64,000 bases of DNA, taken from contig NZ_AUEA01000001.1 in NCBI RefSeq assembly GCF_000425745.1, positions 1 to 64,000 on the forward strand, given 5' to 3'. This document shows positions 44,621-54,665 of this stretch, in pieces (within the stretch, counting starts at the first letter, position 1; every line of letters begins with the position of its first letter). The notes below the pieces were generated by a model that searched no databases, was not told the origin of the DNA, and saw nothing but the letters and a program-made list of their open reading frames with translations. A program made the position numbers and the translations under genes. The stretch comes from Pseudomonas cremoricolorata DSM 17059 = NBRC 16634 (GTDB taxonomy: Bacteria; Pseudomonadota; Gammaproteobacteria; Pseudomonadales; Pseudomonadaceae).

Positions 44621-46147
44621 ATGGCCGAGCAGCGTTCAAAACTACCGTTCGATCCCGCCGGGATCGTCTTGGATGGCCAGCGCGGGCTGAGTCGCCAGCT
44701 GTACCAGGCACTGCGTCTGCGCGTGCTGGACGGGCGCTTGAGTAGCGGTACTCGCTTGCCTGCGTCACGTGATCTGGCGGGTGTTTTGGGCATTTCCCGC
44801 AACAGCGTCATGCGTGCCTACGACCAGCTGTACGCCGAGGGCTATATCGAAAGCCGCGTCGGCGATGGCACTTACGTCAGCCAGCTGCCAAAACTATCCA
44901 CACAACTATCCACAGGGTTATCCCTGGGCTTATCAACAGACTTATCCACATTTGCGACCAAAAGCGCTGGGGATTTATACAGCTCTTATTGCTTTGGTGA
45001 GCCTTCCCAACAGCCGACAAATGCGTCTTCCGAGCCTTCTCGTAGCGCCATGCCGCGCGCGTTTCAGGTGGGCATTCCGGCTTTCGATCTGTTCCCGTTC
45101 GACGTGTGGGCCAAGCTACAGGCGGCTTTCTGGCGCAACCCCGACCCTGCCTTGCTCGGTTATGACAATCCCACGGGCGAGCCACTGCTGCGGGAGCTGG
45201 TAGCCGCTTACCTGCGGCGCTCGCGAGGGCTTTCGTGCACGGCTGAACAAATTGTGATCACCAGTGGCGCACAGCAGGCCATCAGCCTTTGTGCACAGTT
45301 GCTCATGCAGCCTGGCGACGCCGTGGCTGTGGAAAACCCAGGGTATCGCTCTGCGCGTGATGCCTTCAGCCTGGCCGGTGGCCGCTTGCAAGGTGTGGCG
45401 GTGGATGAGGAGGGCATCGCGGTAGAGCAACTGCAGCGTCTGGATGATTGCCGCATGGTCTACGTGACGCCCGCCCATCAGTACCCCACTGGAGTCACCA
45501 TGAGCCTGGCCCGGCGGCTACAACTGCTGCAATGGGCCGAGCGCAACGAGGGCTGGATCGTCGAGGACGACTACGATGGCGAGTACCGCTACAGCGGCGC
45601 GCCCCTGGCGCCGCTGGCGGCCCTCGATCGGCAGGGTCGCGTGCTGTATGTCGGCACCTTCAGCAAAGTCGCGTTCCCGGCGCTGCGCATGGGTTACTTG
45701 GTCCTGCCGCAGCGGTTGGTGGAGCATTTCCGCCAGTCCAAGGCGCTTGGCGTGCGGCTGACCGACATCGGCAGCCAGTGCGTGATGGCGCAGTTCATCG
45801 CCCAGGGGCATTTCCAGCGGCATATCCGCCGCATGCGCCGTGCCGCGTTGAGCCGGCGCACCGTGCTCAGGGCTGGCTGGCCGGCAGGAGTGGCGGGGCT
45901 CGGAGCAATGCCTGAGGTGGCGGCGGGTCTGCACGTGAAAGTGGCGGTGGACAGCCTGGCGCGCGAAACACAGCTGATTGACCAGGCCGCAGCGGTGGGC
46001 GTTGAAATCAACCCGCTGAGCCGCTATTGGCTGGATGAGGGCGCACCTGTGGATAACCACGCCGGACTCGTGCTGGGTTTCGCTGCGGTCAAGGAAGCGG
46101 ACATCGCCCAGGCCTTGATGCGCTTGCGCAAGGCATGGCGGTCATGA
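44621..46147 (+). CDS. MocR-type (GntR/aminotransferase) transcriptional regulator
   Basis: A 508-residue MocR regulator: an N-terminal GntR winged helix (SRQLYQALRLRVLDGRLSSGTRLPASRDLAGVLGISRNSVMRAYDQL, about 24-70) fused to a PLP-dependent aminotransferase-fold domain (about 145-505). The PLP lysine is in GTFSKVAFPALRMGY. The linker at about residues 91-111 is unusual: five LSTx-type four-residue repeats encoded by a 12-bp tandem repeat. The start ATG 44621 has a plausible but weak Shine-Dalgarno. The gene faces a GNAT gene divergently, so control of that gene is possible. Confidence 0.9.
   Translation: MAEQRSKLPFDPAGIVLDGQRGLSRQLYQALRLRVLDGRLSSGTRLPASRDLAGVLGISRNSVMRAYDQLYAEGYIESRVGDGTYVSQLPKLSTQLSTGLSLGLSTDLSTFATKSAGDLYSSYCFGEPSQQPTNASSEPSRSAMPRAFQVGIPAFDLFPFDVWAKLQAAFWRNPDPALLGYDNPTGEPLLRELVAAYLRRSRGLSCTAEQIVITSGAQQAISLCAQLLMQPGDAVAVENPGYRSARDAFSLAGGRLQGVAVDEEGIAVEQLQRLDDCRMVYVTPAHQYPTGVTMSLARRLQLLQWAERNEGWIVEDDYDGEYRYSGAPLAPLAALDRQGRVLYVGTFSKVAFPALRMGYLVLPQRLVEHFRQSKALGVRLTDIGSQCVMAQFIAQGHFQRHIRRMRRAALSRRTVLRAGWPAGVAGLGAMPEVAAGLHVKVAVDSLARETQLIDQAAAVGVEINPLSRYWLDEGAPVDNHAGLVLGFAAVKEADIAQALMRLRKAWRS
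44894..44953 (+). repeat. Five-unit 12-bp tandem repeat of DnaA-box-like sequences in a MocR gene
   Basis: Units start at 44894, 44906, 44918, 44930 and 44942. Each begins CTATCCACA, CTATCCACA, TTATCCCTG, TTATCAACA or TTATCCACA, so all resemble TTATNCACA and the last is a perfect match. All have the same direction and a strict 12-bp period. They encode LSTQ, LSTG, LSLG, LSTD, LSTF in the MocR linker. Confidence 0.7.
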
Positions 46148-46160
46148 GCGCATAAAAAAA

Positions 46161-46186
46161 GGGCCCGCTGCCGAAGCAGCGAGCCC
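46161..46186. terminator. Terminator between the MocR and aspA genes
   Basis: GGGCCCGCTGC and GCAGCGAGCCC pair (one mismatch) around a CGAA loop. The seven A's before it on + become a T-run on the minus strand, so it mainly terminates aspA; it may also end the MocR transcript. Confidence 0.82.
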
Positions 46187-46243
46187 TCAAGAGGTTGAGA
46201 GGTGTCTAGTCCCTCGACCTGGTGAGACGGGTGTTGCGCGTGG

Positions 46244-47668
<1,425 letters not shown>

Positions 47669-47849
47669 GATGGGTATCATCTCGGTTTTGGCCCGGCACC
47701 TGCCGGAATGGCGCCAATCCTAGGGCGCAGCGCATAATGCGGCCAATGCTGATGCACACTGACCTATGCACAAACGGCATACCGATTCATGTGACGCCAA
47801 CTGACTATCAGGCGTGTTCCATTTTGGTGCGCGCCGGGAGACACGCTTC

Positions 47850-48767
47850 GTGAACCTGGAAAGCAAATGGCTGGAAGACTTCAGCGCACTGGCGGCGACC
47901 CGCAGCTTCTCCCAGGCGGCCGAGCGCCGCTTCGTCACCCAGCCGGCCTTCAGCCGGCGCATCCGCAGCCTTGAGGCAGCGCTTGGGCTGACCCTGGTCA
48001 ACCGCTCGCGAACGCCCATCGAACTGACCGAGGCTGGGCAGCTGTTCCTGGTCACGGCGCGCACTGTTGTCGACCAGTTGGGCGAAGTTCTTCGCCATTT
48101 GCATCATCTGGAAGGCGGGCAGGGCGAGGTGGTCCAGGTGGCCGCGGCCCACTCCCTGGCGTCCGGTTTCTTTCCGCACTGGGTGGCGCAACTGCGCAAC
48201 GATGGCCTGAACATCGCCACGCGTATGGTCGCCACCAACGTGGGTGAGGCGGTGCATGCGTTGCGTGAAGGCGGTTGCGACCTGATGCTGGCCTTCTATG
48301 ACCCGGATGCCGCCTTGCAGATGGATGCCGAAATCTTCCCTTCGCTGCACATGGGCACCACCGAGATGTTGCCGATCTGCGCAGTCGGCAAGGACGGCAA
48401 GCCGCTGTTCGATCTGGAGGGCGAAGCCAGCGTGCCGCTGCTGGCCTACAGCGCAGGCGCGTTCCTGGGCCGCTCGGTGAGCCTGCTGCTGCGCCAGCGC
48501 AGCCTGCGCTACACCACGGTGTGTGAAACGGCCATGGCCGACAGCCTGAAAAGCATGGCCCTGGAAGGCATGGGCGTGGCCTGGGTGCCGCGGCTGTCGA
48601 TGCGCGGCGAACTGGAGCGCGGCGAGTTGGTGATTTGCGGCGCCGCGCAGTGGCATGTGCCGCTGGAAATCCGCTTGTACCGCTGCGCGCTGGTGCGCAA
48701 GGCCAACGTGCGTCTGCTCTGGCGCAAGCTGGAGTCGGCCAGCGCTCAGGCCGAGGTGAGCCGCTGA
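47850..48767 (+). CDS. LysR-family regulator, divergent from aspA
   Basis: A LysR-type regulator of 305 residues from GTG 47850 (GGGAG upstream). The HTH region NLESKWLEDFSALAATRSFSQAAERRFVTQPAFSRRIRSLEAALG (residues 2-46) is clear, followed by a PBP-type effector domain. It is back to back with aspA at about 180 bp, which suggests that it senses a dicarboxylate or amino acid and controls aspA; this is inferred from position. The open frame upstream of GTG is in the aspA promoter region. Confidence 0.9.
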   Translation: MNLESKWLEDFSALAATRSFSQAAERRFVTQPAFSRRIRSLEAALGLTLVNRSRTPIELTEAGQLFLVTARTVVDQLGEVLRHLHHLEGGQGEVVQVAAAHSLASGFFPHWVAQLRNDGLNIATRMVATNVGEAVHALREGGCDLMLAFYDPDAALQMDAEIFPSLHMGTTEMLPICAVGKDGKPLFDLEGEASVPLLAYSAGAFLGRSVSLLLRQRSLRYTTVCETAMADSLKSMALEGMGVAWVPRLSMRGELERGELVICGAAQWHVPLEIRLYRCALVRKANVRLLWRKLESASAQAEVSR

Positions 48768-48853
48768 GCCGCTGGAAAAGTTGTCCCGCAAGACAGCTTG
48801 CCCTTTGATCCGCCGTGTGCTTGCAGGGGTGGGCGGCTCGCGCGCCAGTAGGC

Positions 48854-48938
48854 TATAATCCCGCGCCTTCGACCGGCTCGGTCGATCAGAATCCATATGA
48901 CAAGCCACGCCGGTCCACCTGCGTGGCTTGTTGCTTTT
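48854..48938 (+). promoter_or_regulatory. purE promoter and leader with terminator-like hairpin
   Basis: A perfect TATAAT (48854-48859) is followed by two hairpins: TCGACCG/CGGTCGA (48869-48885) and an 11-bp stem ACAAGCCACGC/GCGTGGCTTGT (48900-48931) followed by TTGCTTTTAG. The second looks like an intrinsic terminator placed before purE, as in attenuation. The -35 is poor. An ATG at 48897, in frame with purE, lies inside the stem. Confidence 0.6.
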
Positions 48939-48974
48939 AGCGCGCCAGCAGGCGCTTGCAGAAGAGGCTCGACG

Positions 48975-49466
48975 ATGAGTGCACTGGTTGGCGTGATCAT
49001 GGGCTCCAAGTCCGATTGGTCCACCCTTAGCCACACCGCCGATATGCTGGAAAAGCTCGGCATTCCCTACGAAGTGAAGGTGGTGTCGGCGCACCGCACC
49101 CCGGATCTGCTGTTCCAGTACGCAGATGAAGCCGAGAGCCGCGGGATCGAAGTGATCATCGCCGGTGCCGGCGGCGCTGCGCACTTGCCGGGCATGTGCG
49201 CGGCCAAGACCCACCTGCCAGTGCTGGGCGTGCCGGTGCAGTCGTCGATGCTCTCGGGCGTCGACTCGCTGCTGTCGATCGTGCAGATGCCTGCTGGCGT
49301 GCCGGTCGCGACCCTGGCCATCGGCCGTGCCGGCGCCGTGAATGCGGCGCTGCTGTCGGCGAGCATCCTCGGCGCCAAGCATCCGCAGTTCCATGCTGCG
49401 CTCAAGCAGTTCCGCACGGAGCAGACCGACACCGTGCTGGATAATCCAGACCCGCGCCAGGCTTGA
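48975..49466 (+). CDS. purE: 5-(carboxyamino)imidazole ribonucleotide mutase PurE
   Basis: PurE (163 residues) rearranges N5-CAIR to CAIR in purine synthesis. The start ATG 48975 gives [15 protein letters not shown]; an in-frame ATG at 48897 would add 26 residues and has no Shine-Dalgarno. Motifs: [17 protein letters not shown] with the catalytic His, and [12 protein letters not shown]. The family length fits the short start. It is followed by purK after 10 bp. The leader hairpin suggests transcription attenuation. Confidence 0.95.
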   Translation: MSALVGVIMGSKSDWSTLSHTADMLEKLGIPYEVKVVSAHRTPDLLFQYADEAESRGIEVIIAGAGGAAHLPGMCAAKTHLPVLGVPVQSSMLSGVDSLLSIVQMPAGVPVATLAIGRAGAVNAALLSASILGAKHPQFHAALKQFRTEQTDTVLDNPDPRQA

Positions 49467-49476
49467 GGTTGAATCC

Positions 49477-50559
49477 ATGAAGATCGGTGTAATCGGTGGC
49501 GGCCAGCTGGGCCGCATGCTGGCCCTGGCGGGCACCCCGCTGGGCATGAACTTCGCCTTCCTCGATCCAGCCCCGGACGCCTGTGCGGCGCCGCTTGGCG
49601 AGCACCTGCGGGCTGACTATGGCGATCAGGACCACCTGCGCCAGCTGGCCGACGAGGTCGACCTGGTCACCTTCGAGTTCGAAAGCGTTCCGGCCGAAAC
49701 GGTCGCCTTCCTCTCGCAGTTCGTGCCGGTCTACCCGAGTGCCGACGCCCTGCGCATCGCCCGCGACCGGCTGTTCGAGAAGAGCCTGTTCCGCGACCTG
49801 GGCATCCCCACCCCGGCGTTCGCCGACATTCTTTCGCAGGCCGATCTCGACGCCGCGGTCGCCAGCATCGGCCTGCCCGCCGTGCTCAAGACCCGCACCC
49901 TGGGTTACGACGGCAAGGGCCAGAAAGTCCTGCGCACGCCTGCGGATATGCTCGACACCTTCGCCGAGCTGGGCAGCGTGCCGTGCCTGCTGGAAGGCTT
50001 CGTGCCGTTCACCGGCGAAGTGTCGCTGATCGCCGTGCGTGGCCGTGATGGCGAGACGCGCTTCTACCCGCTGGTGCACAACACCCACGACAGCGGCATC
50101 CTGCGCCTGTCGGTGGCGAGCGATGCGCACCCGCTGCAGGCCTTGGCCGAAGACTATGTCGGGCGTGTGTTGCACAAGCTCGACTACGTCGGCGTCATGG
50201 CCTTCGAGTTCTTCGAAGTCGACGGCGGCCTGAAGGCCAACGAGATCGCCCCGCGGGTACACAACTCCGGGCACTGGACCATCGAAGGCGCCGAGTGCAG
50301 CCAGTTCGAAAACCACCTGCGCGCCGTGGCCGGCCTGCCGCTGGGCTCGACGGCCAAGGTCGGCGAGAGCGCCATGCTCAACTTCATCGGTGAAGTACCC
50401 GACGTGGCGCGCACCGTGGCCATCGACGAATGCCACCTGCACCACTACGGCAAGGCCTTCAAGGTCGGACGCAAGGTCGGCCACGCCACTCTGCGCTGCC
50501 ACGACATGCCTTCCCTGCGCGCCAAGATCGCCGAGGTAGAGGCATTGATCGGCGGCTGA
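49477..50559 (+). CDS. purK: 5-(carboxyamino)imidazole ribonucleotide synthase PurK
   Basis: An ATP-grasp enzyme (360 residues) that carboxylates AIR to N5-CAIR, which PurE then uses. The N-terminus MKIGVIGGGQLGRMLALAG, the KTRTLGYDGKGQ loop, and EIAPRVHNSGHWTIEGAECSQFENHLRA are diagnostic. ATG 49477 lies 10 bp after the purE stop in the same operon. Confidence 0.96.
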   Translation: MKIGVIGGGQLGRMLALAGTPLGMNFAFLDPAPDACAAPLGEHLRADYGDQDHLRQLADEVDLVTFEFESVPAETVAFLSQFVPVYPSADALRIARDRLFEKSLFRDLGIPTPAFADILSQADLDAAVASIGLPAVLKTRTLGYDGKGQKVLRTPADMLDTFAELGSVPCLLEGFVPFTGEVSLIAVRGRDGETRFYPLVHNTHDSGILRLSVASDAHPLQALAEDYVGRVLHKLDYVGVMAFEFFEVDGGLKANEIAPRVHNSGHWTIEGAECSQFENHLRAVAGLPLGSTAKVGESAMLNFIGEVPDVARTVAIDECHLHHYGKAFKVGRKVGHATLRCHDMPSLRAKIAEVEALIGG

Positions 50560-50656
50560 GGGAACCTCGGCGGGCTTGTGCCCCTCTGAAGTGGCAACAC
50601 GCCAAGCGGCTGCACTGTCCTTGGCGCGTTCCACTTCATTTCAAGAGGGATCGCCA

Positions 50657-50902
50657 ATGGGCATCATCGGAACCATCTTCATCGGCTTCATCGTCGGCCT
50701 GCTGGCTCGCTTCCTGAAACCGGGCGACGACAGCATGGGCTGGATCATGACCATCCTGCTCGGCATCGCCGGCTCCCTGCTCGCCACCTACGGCGGCCAG
50801 GCACTGGGTATCTACCAGGCTGGCCAGGCCGCAGGCTTCTTCGGTGCACTGGTGGGCGCGATCATCATTCTGGTGATCTACGGCTTCATCAAGAAACGCT
50901 GA
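50657..50902 (+). CDS. GlsB/YeaQ/YmgE-family small membrane protein
   Basis: An 81-residue hydrophobic protein with three helices, MGIIGTIFIGFIVGLLARFLKPGDD at the start, typical of the transglycosylase-associated/GlsB family. AGAGGGA before the ATG 50657 is a good Shine-Dalgarno. Such proteins are often stress-induced in the inner membrane; the role here is not known. It is close to purK (98 bp) but probably has its own promoter. Confidence 0.87.
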   Translation: MGIIGTIFIGFIVGLLARFLKPGDDSMGWIMTILLGIAGSLLATYGGQALGIYQAGQAAGFFGALVGAIIILVIYGFIKKR

Positions 50903-50953
50903 AATACCGCTAGAATGCCCGGCAATTCATCCCACTGAGTTGCCGAGCTCTCC

Positions 50954-51487
50954 ATGCGTGCGTCGTTCCTCTTTTCCCTGCTGCTTGCCAGCACCCTGGC
51001 CCATGCCGAGCTGCCCGAGACCGACTGGCTCGAGCTGATGCCGGCGTCCGATCAAAAGGCCCTCGAAGCCATGCCCGAGATCGACCACAACTCCCCCGAG
51101 GCCATGGGCACCTTCACCGACAAAGGTGGCCTGAAGCAGAGCAAAGGCCTACCGGCGGTGATGTACTCGACCAAGACCGTTGCCGGCATGAACGGCAAGA
51201 CCATCCGCCTGGGCGGTTATCCGGTGCCGTTGGAAAGCGACGCCAAGGGCAATAGCACGCTGTTCTTCCTGGTGCCGTACCCCGGCGCCTGCATCCACGT
51301 ACCGCCGCCGCCGCCCAACCAGCTGGTGCTGGTGCGCTATCCCAAAGGCTTGAAGATCGACGATATCTACACGCCGCTGTGGGTCACCGGTCCGCTGAAA
51401 GTGGAGAAGGTCAGCAATGACCTGGCCGATGCCGCCTATGCGCTGGATGCGCAGCGCGTGCGGGTTGTTGAGGACGCTGATCTGTAG
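50954..51487 (+). CDS. DUF3299-family exported protein
   Basis: A 177-residue protein with a signal peptide (MRASFLFSLLLASTLAHA). The mature domain has the DUF3299 pattern: KTIRLGGYPVPLE, FFLVPYPGACIHVPPPPPNQLVLV and a C-terminal PLWVTGPLKVE. It is probably periplasmic, perhaps a lipoprotein-independent envelope factor. Function is unknown. It lies 50 bp after the GlsB-like gene. Confidence 0.82.
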   Translation: MRASFLFSLLLASTLAHAELPETDWLELMPASDQKALEAMPEIDHNSPEAMGTFTDKGGLKQSKGLPAVMYSTKTVAGMNGKTIRLGGYPVPLESDAKGNSTLFFLVPYPGACIHVPPPPPNQLVLVRYPKGLKIDDIYTPLWVTGPLKVEKVSNDLADAAYALDAQRVRVVEDADL

Positions 51488-51525
51488 TGTCAGCGTCGAC
51501 GCTCTGCTGACCGGCGATGGCTGAC

Positions 51526-52422
51526 TTACAGCGGTTCGCTGGCGAGGGTCACGGCCAGTGAATGGCTGGCGCCGGGAGCCAGGGTGACGATGTTGTCCCA
51601 GGCGTTGGCGGTTTCGATGCAGAGCATGCCCTGCCAGCCTTCGGCGGCCATGTCTGGCAGCTCGGCGGCACGCTCGGTCCAGGGGTTCCAGATCACCGCC
51701 GAGCGTGAGCCCTGGGTGTCGAGGGTGATGCGCCGGCTGTAGCCCGGGTCGACGATGCTCAGACGAGCAGGTGGCTGCAGGTAGATGCGGTCGGTTTCAC
51801 CGCTGAAAGCCAGGGCGTCGTACTGACGCCGCTGCGCCCAGTCTTCCAGGGTTTCCAGGTAATCCAGGCCCGCCACTTCGGGCACCTGCACCTGGCGCAC
51901 GTCGCTGACGGCGAAGTAGCTATGCAGCGCCTGGCTCAGGGTCAGCGGACGGTCGTCCAGGTTGCGGCTGGTCAAGGTCAGGCGCAGGCATTGCCCCAGC
52001 TCGACCAGCAAGGTCAGTTCGACATTGTGTGGCCAGCCCGGCAAACCTTGCTGCGCCTCGGGCAGGCTCAACGTCACCCTGACGTCGTTGCCCTGTTCCT
52101 CGATGCCGAGCAGCGTCCAGTCACGCCCCCGTACCAATCCATGGGCCGGCGCCTCTGCGCCGTGGTACTCGGCCTGTACCGCTGCTGGATTGCGCTGCAG
52201 GTTGCCGAACCAGGGCCAGCACACTGGCACCCCACCGCGTACCGACTTGCCTGCCTTGAACAGTGCCTGATCACTGAGCCACAGCAGCGGCGGCTCACCT
52301 GTGCGCTGGTAACCGAGCACCTGGGCACCCTGGCGGGCGATCAGCAGCTCGGCGTGCTCGGTGACGATACGCCAGCCGCTGAGTGCGCCACGTTCGAAGG
52401 TCTCGATGAGGGGCTGGGTCAT
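51526..52422 (-). CDS. D-hexose-6-phosphate mutarotase (YeaD-like)
   Basis: An aldose-1-epimerase-superfamily protein of 298 residues that interconverts anomers of glucose-6-phosphate. Recognisable parts are GGVPVCWPWFGNL (about residue 63), APAHGLVRGRDW with the catalytic-site His, SQALHSYFAVSDVRQVQVPEV and ESAVIWNPWTE-like SRSAVIWNPWTERAAELPDM. It fits the hexose-phosphate branch with Zwf. Single gene, convergent with the DUF3299 gene. Confidence 0.9.
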   Translation of the reverse strand: MTQPLIETFERGALSGWRIVTEHAELLIARQGAQVLGYQRTGEPPLLWLSDQALFKAGKSVRGGVPVCWPWFGNLQRNPAAVQAEYHGAEAPAHGLVRGRDWTLLGIEEQGNDVRVTLSLPEAQQGLPGWPHNVELTLLVELGQCLRLTLTSRNLDDRPLTLSQALHSYFAVSDVRQVQVPEVAGLDYLETLEDWAQRRQYDALAFSGETDRIYLQPPARLSIVDPGYSRRITLDTQGSRSAVIWNPWTERAAELPDMAAEGWQGMLCIETANAWDNIVTLAPGASHSLAVTLASEPL

Positions 52423-52468
52423 GCAGGTTTCCTATCGGCGCGGGGCAAGGGCAGGGTGGGCGTGTCTG

Positions 52469-52867
52469 TTAGCGGCGCGGCACCGAGCGGGTGCGGCCGC
52501 TGGCGTCGATGGCGACGAAGACGAACACCGCTTCGGTGACCTTGCGCCATTCGCTGGACAACGGATCATCGCTCCACACCTCGACCATCATCTGGATCGA
52601 GCTGCGGCCGATTTCAACCGTTTGTGTGTAGAACGACAACTGTGCGCCGACGGCCACCGGCACCAGGAATGCCATGCGGTCGATGGCGACGGTGGCCACC
52701 CGGCCACCGGCGATGCGGCTGGCCATGGCGGTGCCAGCGAGGTCCATCTGGGCCACCAGCCAGCCGCCGAAAATGTCGCCGAAGCCATTGGTTTCGCGCG
52801 GCAGTGCGGTGATCTGCAAGGCCAGGTCGCCTTGCGGAATGGGATCTTCTTGTTCGAGCTCAATCAT
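52469..52867 (-). CDS. Hotdog-fold acyl-CoA thioesterase (YciA type)
   Basis: A 132-residue hotdog thioesterase starting MIELEQEDPIPQGDLALQITALPRETNGFGDIFGGWLVAQMDLAGTAMAS from ATG 52867, with GAGG upstream. The active-site region (TNGFGDIFGGWLVAQMD) matches YciA. It should cleave acyl-CoA in the cytoplasm. It is distinct from the longer thioesterase at 29847-30332. The frame stays open upstream but not in a conserved way. Confidence 0.88.
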   Translation of the reverse strand: MIELEQEDPIPQGDLALQITALPRETNGFGDIFGGWLVAQMDLAGTAMASRIAGGRVATVAIDRMAFLVPVAVGAQLSFYTQTVEIGRSSIQMMVEVWSDDPLSSEWRKVTEAVFVFVAIDASGRTRSVPRR

Positions 52868-53233
52868 GCCGTGGGGCCTCTGACCCGTGACGCTTCGTGA
52901 GGGGGCGCACTCAACAGGCGCCGAGAAAACGATGAAGGCGGGCCACATACTACGCCCATTTCACCGTGGCAGGCGGGCACCAGGACACACCCGGAAATAC
53001 CCTTGAGCATACGGACCGACGATTTCACACAACATCCCACGTCGGAAGCAGCCTTTTCCTACAATCGGCCGAGTATATAGAGCGCAGAGGGCCGGCACGA
53101 CCGCACCTTCATGACAATTGCCCACAAACCGCGCGGCTATGAGGCGGCGCTGGCAATTTGTTATCTTCCTCCCTCGCTTATTCCAGAAGCCGCGCGCTAC
53201 GCGGCCTGCGTGCCCCACAAGAGTGCAAAATAA
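52868..53233. other. 366-bp intergenic region before the MFS transporter gene
   Basis: Between the divergent thioesterase and MFS genes. It has a GCCGCGCGC/GCGGC hairpin near 53190-53206, a TACAAT -10-like word near 53060, and a TATATA near 53074. I see no gene or recognised operator. Confidence 0.4.
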
Positions 53234-54523
53234 ATGACCACCGTGCCCAGCAGTATCGAGCAGCCCGCGCGCCCGCTTACCCGCAACGACTACAAGACGC
53301 TTTCCCTGTCCGCCCTGGGCGGCGCTTTGGAGTTCTACGACTTCATCATCTTCGTGTTCTTCGCCACGGTGGTCGGCAAGCTGTTCTTCCCCCCGGACAT
53401 GCCCGAATGGCTACGCCTGATGCAGACCTTCGGCATCTTCGCGGCGGGTTACCTGGCACGGCCTCTGGGCGGCATCGTCATGGCTCACTTCGGCGACCTG
53501 CTGGGGCGCAAGAAGATGTTCACCCTGAGCATCTTCATGATGGCGGTACCGACGCTAATCATGGGCCTGCTGCCCACCTATGCGCAGATCGGCCTGTGGG
53601 CACCGATGCTGTTGCTGCTGATGCGGGTGATCCAGGGCGCGGCGATTGGCGGTGAAGTGCCAGGGGCGTGGGTATTCGTCTCCGAGCACGTGCCTGCGCG
53701 CAACACCGGTTATGCCTGCGGCACCCTCACCGCCGGCCTGACCGCAGGGATTCTGCTCGGCTCGCTGGTGGCCACGCTGATCAACAGCGTCTATAGCAGC
53801 GAAGAGGTTGCCGACTACGCGTGGCGTATCCCGTTCCTGCTGGGCGGGGTGTTCGGCCTGTTCTCGGTGTACCTGCGCCGCTGGCTGCACGAGACCCCGG
53901 TATTCGCCGAAATGCAGCAACGCAAGGCCCTCGCCGAAGAGCTGCCGCTGCGCGCGGTGCTGCGTGACCACCGCGGTGCGGTGATCCTGTCGATGCTGCT
54001 GACCTGGCTGCTGTCGGCCGGCATCGTGGTGGTGATCCTGATGACCCCGGCGCTGCTGCAAAGCATCTACCACATCAGCCCCACCGACGCGCTGAAGGCC
54101 AACAGCCTGGCCATCGTGCTGCTCAGCCTGGGCTGCATCGGCGCCGGCTGGCTGTGCGACCGCATCGGCGCCGGTCGTGTGCTGGTGATCGGCAGCCTGC
54201 TGCTGCTGGCCAGTTCCTGGACCTTCTACCACAGCCTGGAAAGCCACCCCGAATGGCTATTCATGCTCTACGCCGCCACTGGCCTGTGCGTCGGCACCAT
54301 CGGCGCAGTGCCGTTCGTGATGGTCAAGGCCTTCCCGGCAGTAGTGCGCTTCACCGGTCTGTCGTTCTCCTACAACGTGGCCTACGCGATCTTCGGCGGC
54401 TTGACACCGATGGTGGTCACCGCACTGCTCAAGTTCAGCCCGCTGGCGCCGGGGTATTACGTGGCGGGGTTGTGTGGGTTGGGGTTGGTGATTGGGGGGT
54501 ATCTGCTGGTCAACAAGCGCTGA
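53234..54523 (+). CDS. MFS transporter of the metabolite:H+ symporter (MHS) type
   Basis: A 429-residue, 12-helix transporter. LGGALEFYDFIIFVFFATVVGKLFFP at the N-terminus and the loop HFGDLLGRKKMFTLSIF (motif A) are typical of MHS proteins, which carry organic acids, osmolytes or shikimate-type compounds. Two further loop Arg/Asp groups at about residue 220 and 280 fit. The substrate cannot be read from sequence. The gene ends 142 bp before pstS with a hairpin between them. Confidence 0.88.
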   Translation: MTTVPSSIEQPARPLTRNDYKTLSLSALGGALEFYDFIIFVFFATVVGKLFFPPDMPEWLRLMQTFGIFAAGYLARPLGGIVMAHFGDLLGRKKMFTLSIFMMAVPTLIMGLLPTYAQIGLWAPMLLLLMRVIQGAAIGGEVPGAWVFVSEHVPARNTGYACGTLTAGLTAGILLGSLVATLINSVYSSEEVADYAWRIPFLLGGVFGLFSVYLRRWLHETPVFAEMQQRKALAEELPLRAVLRDHRGAVILSMLLTWLLSAGIVVVILMTPALLQSIYHISPTDALKANSLAIVLLSLGCIGAGWLCDRIGAGRVLVIGSLLLLASSWTFYHSLESHPEWLFMLYAATGLCVGTIGAVPFVMVKAFPAVVRFTGLSFSYNVAYAIFGGLTPMVVTALLKFSPLAPGYYVAGLCGLGLVIGGYLLVNKR

Positions 54524-54539
54524 GCGACTCACAGAGCGG

Positions 54540-54571
54540 ATGAAAGGCCATCACCCATGATGGCCTTTCAT
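54540..54571. terminator. Hairpin between the MFS gene and pstS
   Basis: ATGAAAGGCCATCA and its inverse complement pair over 14 bp around a CCCA loop. The T-run is short, but the stem is strong, so it probably ends the MFS transcript before the Pho box. Confidence 0.75.
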
Positions 54572-54575
54572 CCAA

Positions 54576-54615
54576 TTGTCACAATCCGTACATAGAGTCT
54601 TCACACGGTCTTTCG
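54576..54615 (+). promoter_or_regulatory. Pho box of pstS
   Basis: Four 7-bp half-sites spaced by 4 bp: TTGTCAC, CGTACAT, TCTTCAC and TCTTTCG (54576, 54587, 54598, 54609). The first and third are close to CTGTCAT. A GATACT -10 (54615-54620) follows at the right distance for PhoB activation. The transcript starts near 54627. Confidence 0.75.
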
Positions 54616-54665
54616 ATACTTGGCCCGCTCTCTTCCGACCCCCGAATTCCTGCTAGGAGCAAGGC

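Noticed and set aside
48897..48974. Longer PurE starting at ATG 48897
   Set aside because: No Shine-Dalgarno, the start is inside a terminator-like stem, and known PurE proteins begin at the [11 protein letters not shown] position.
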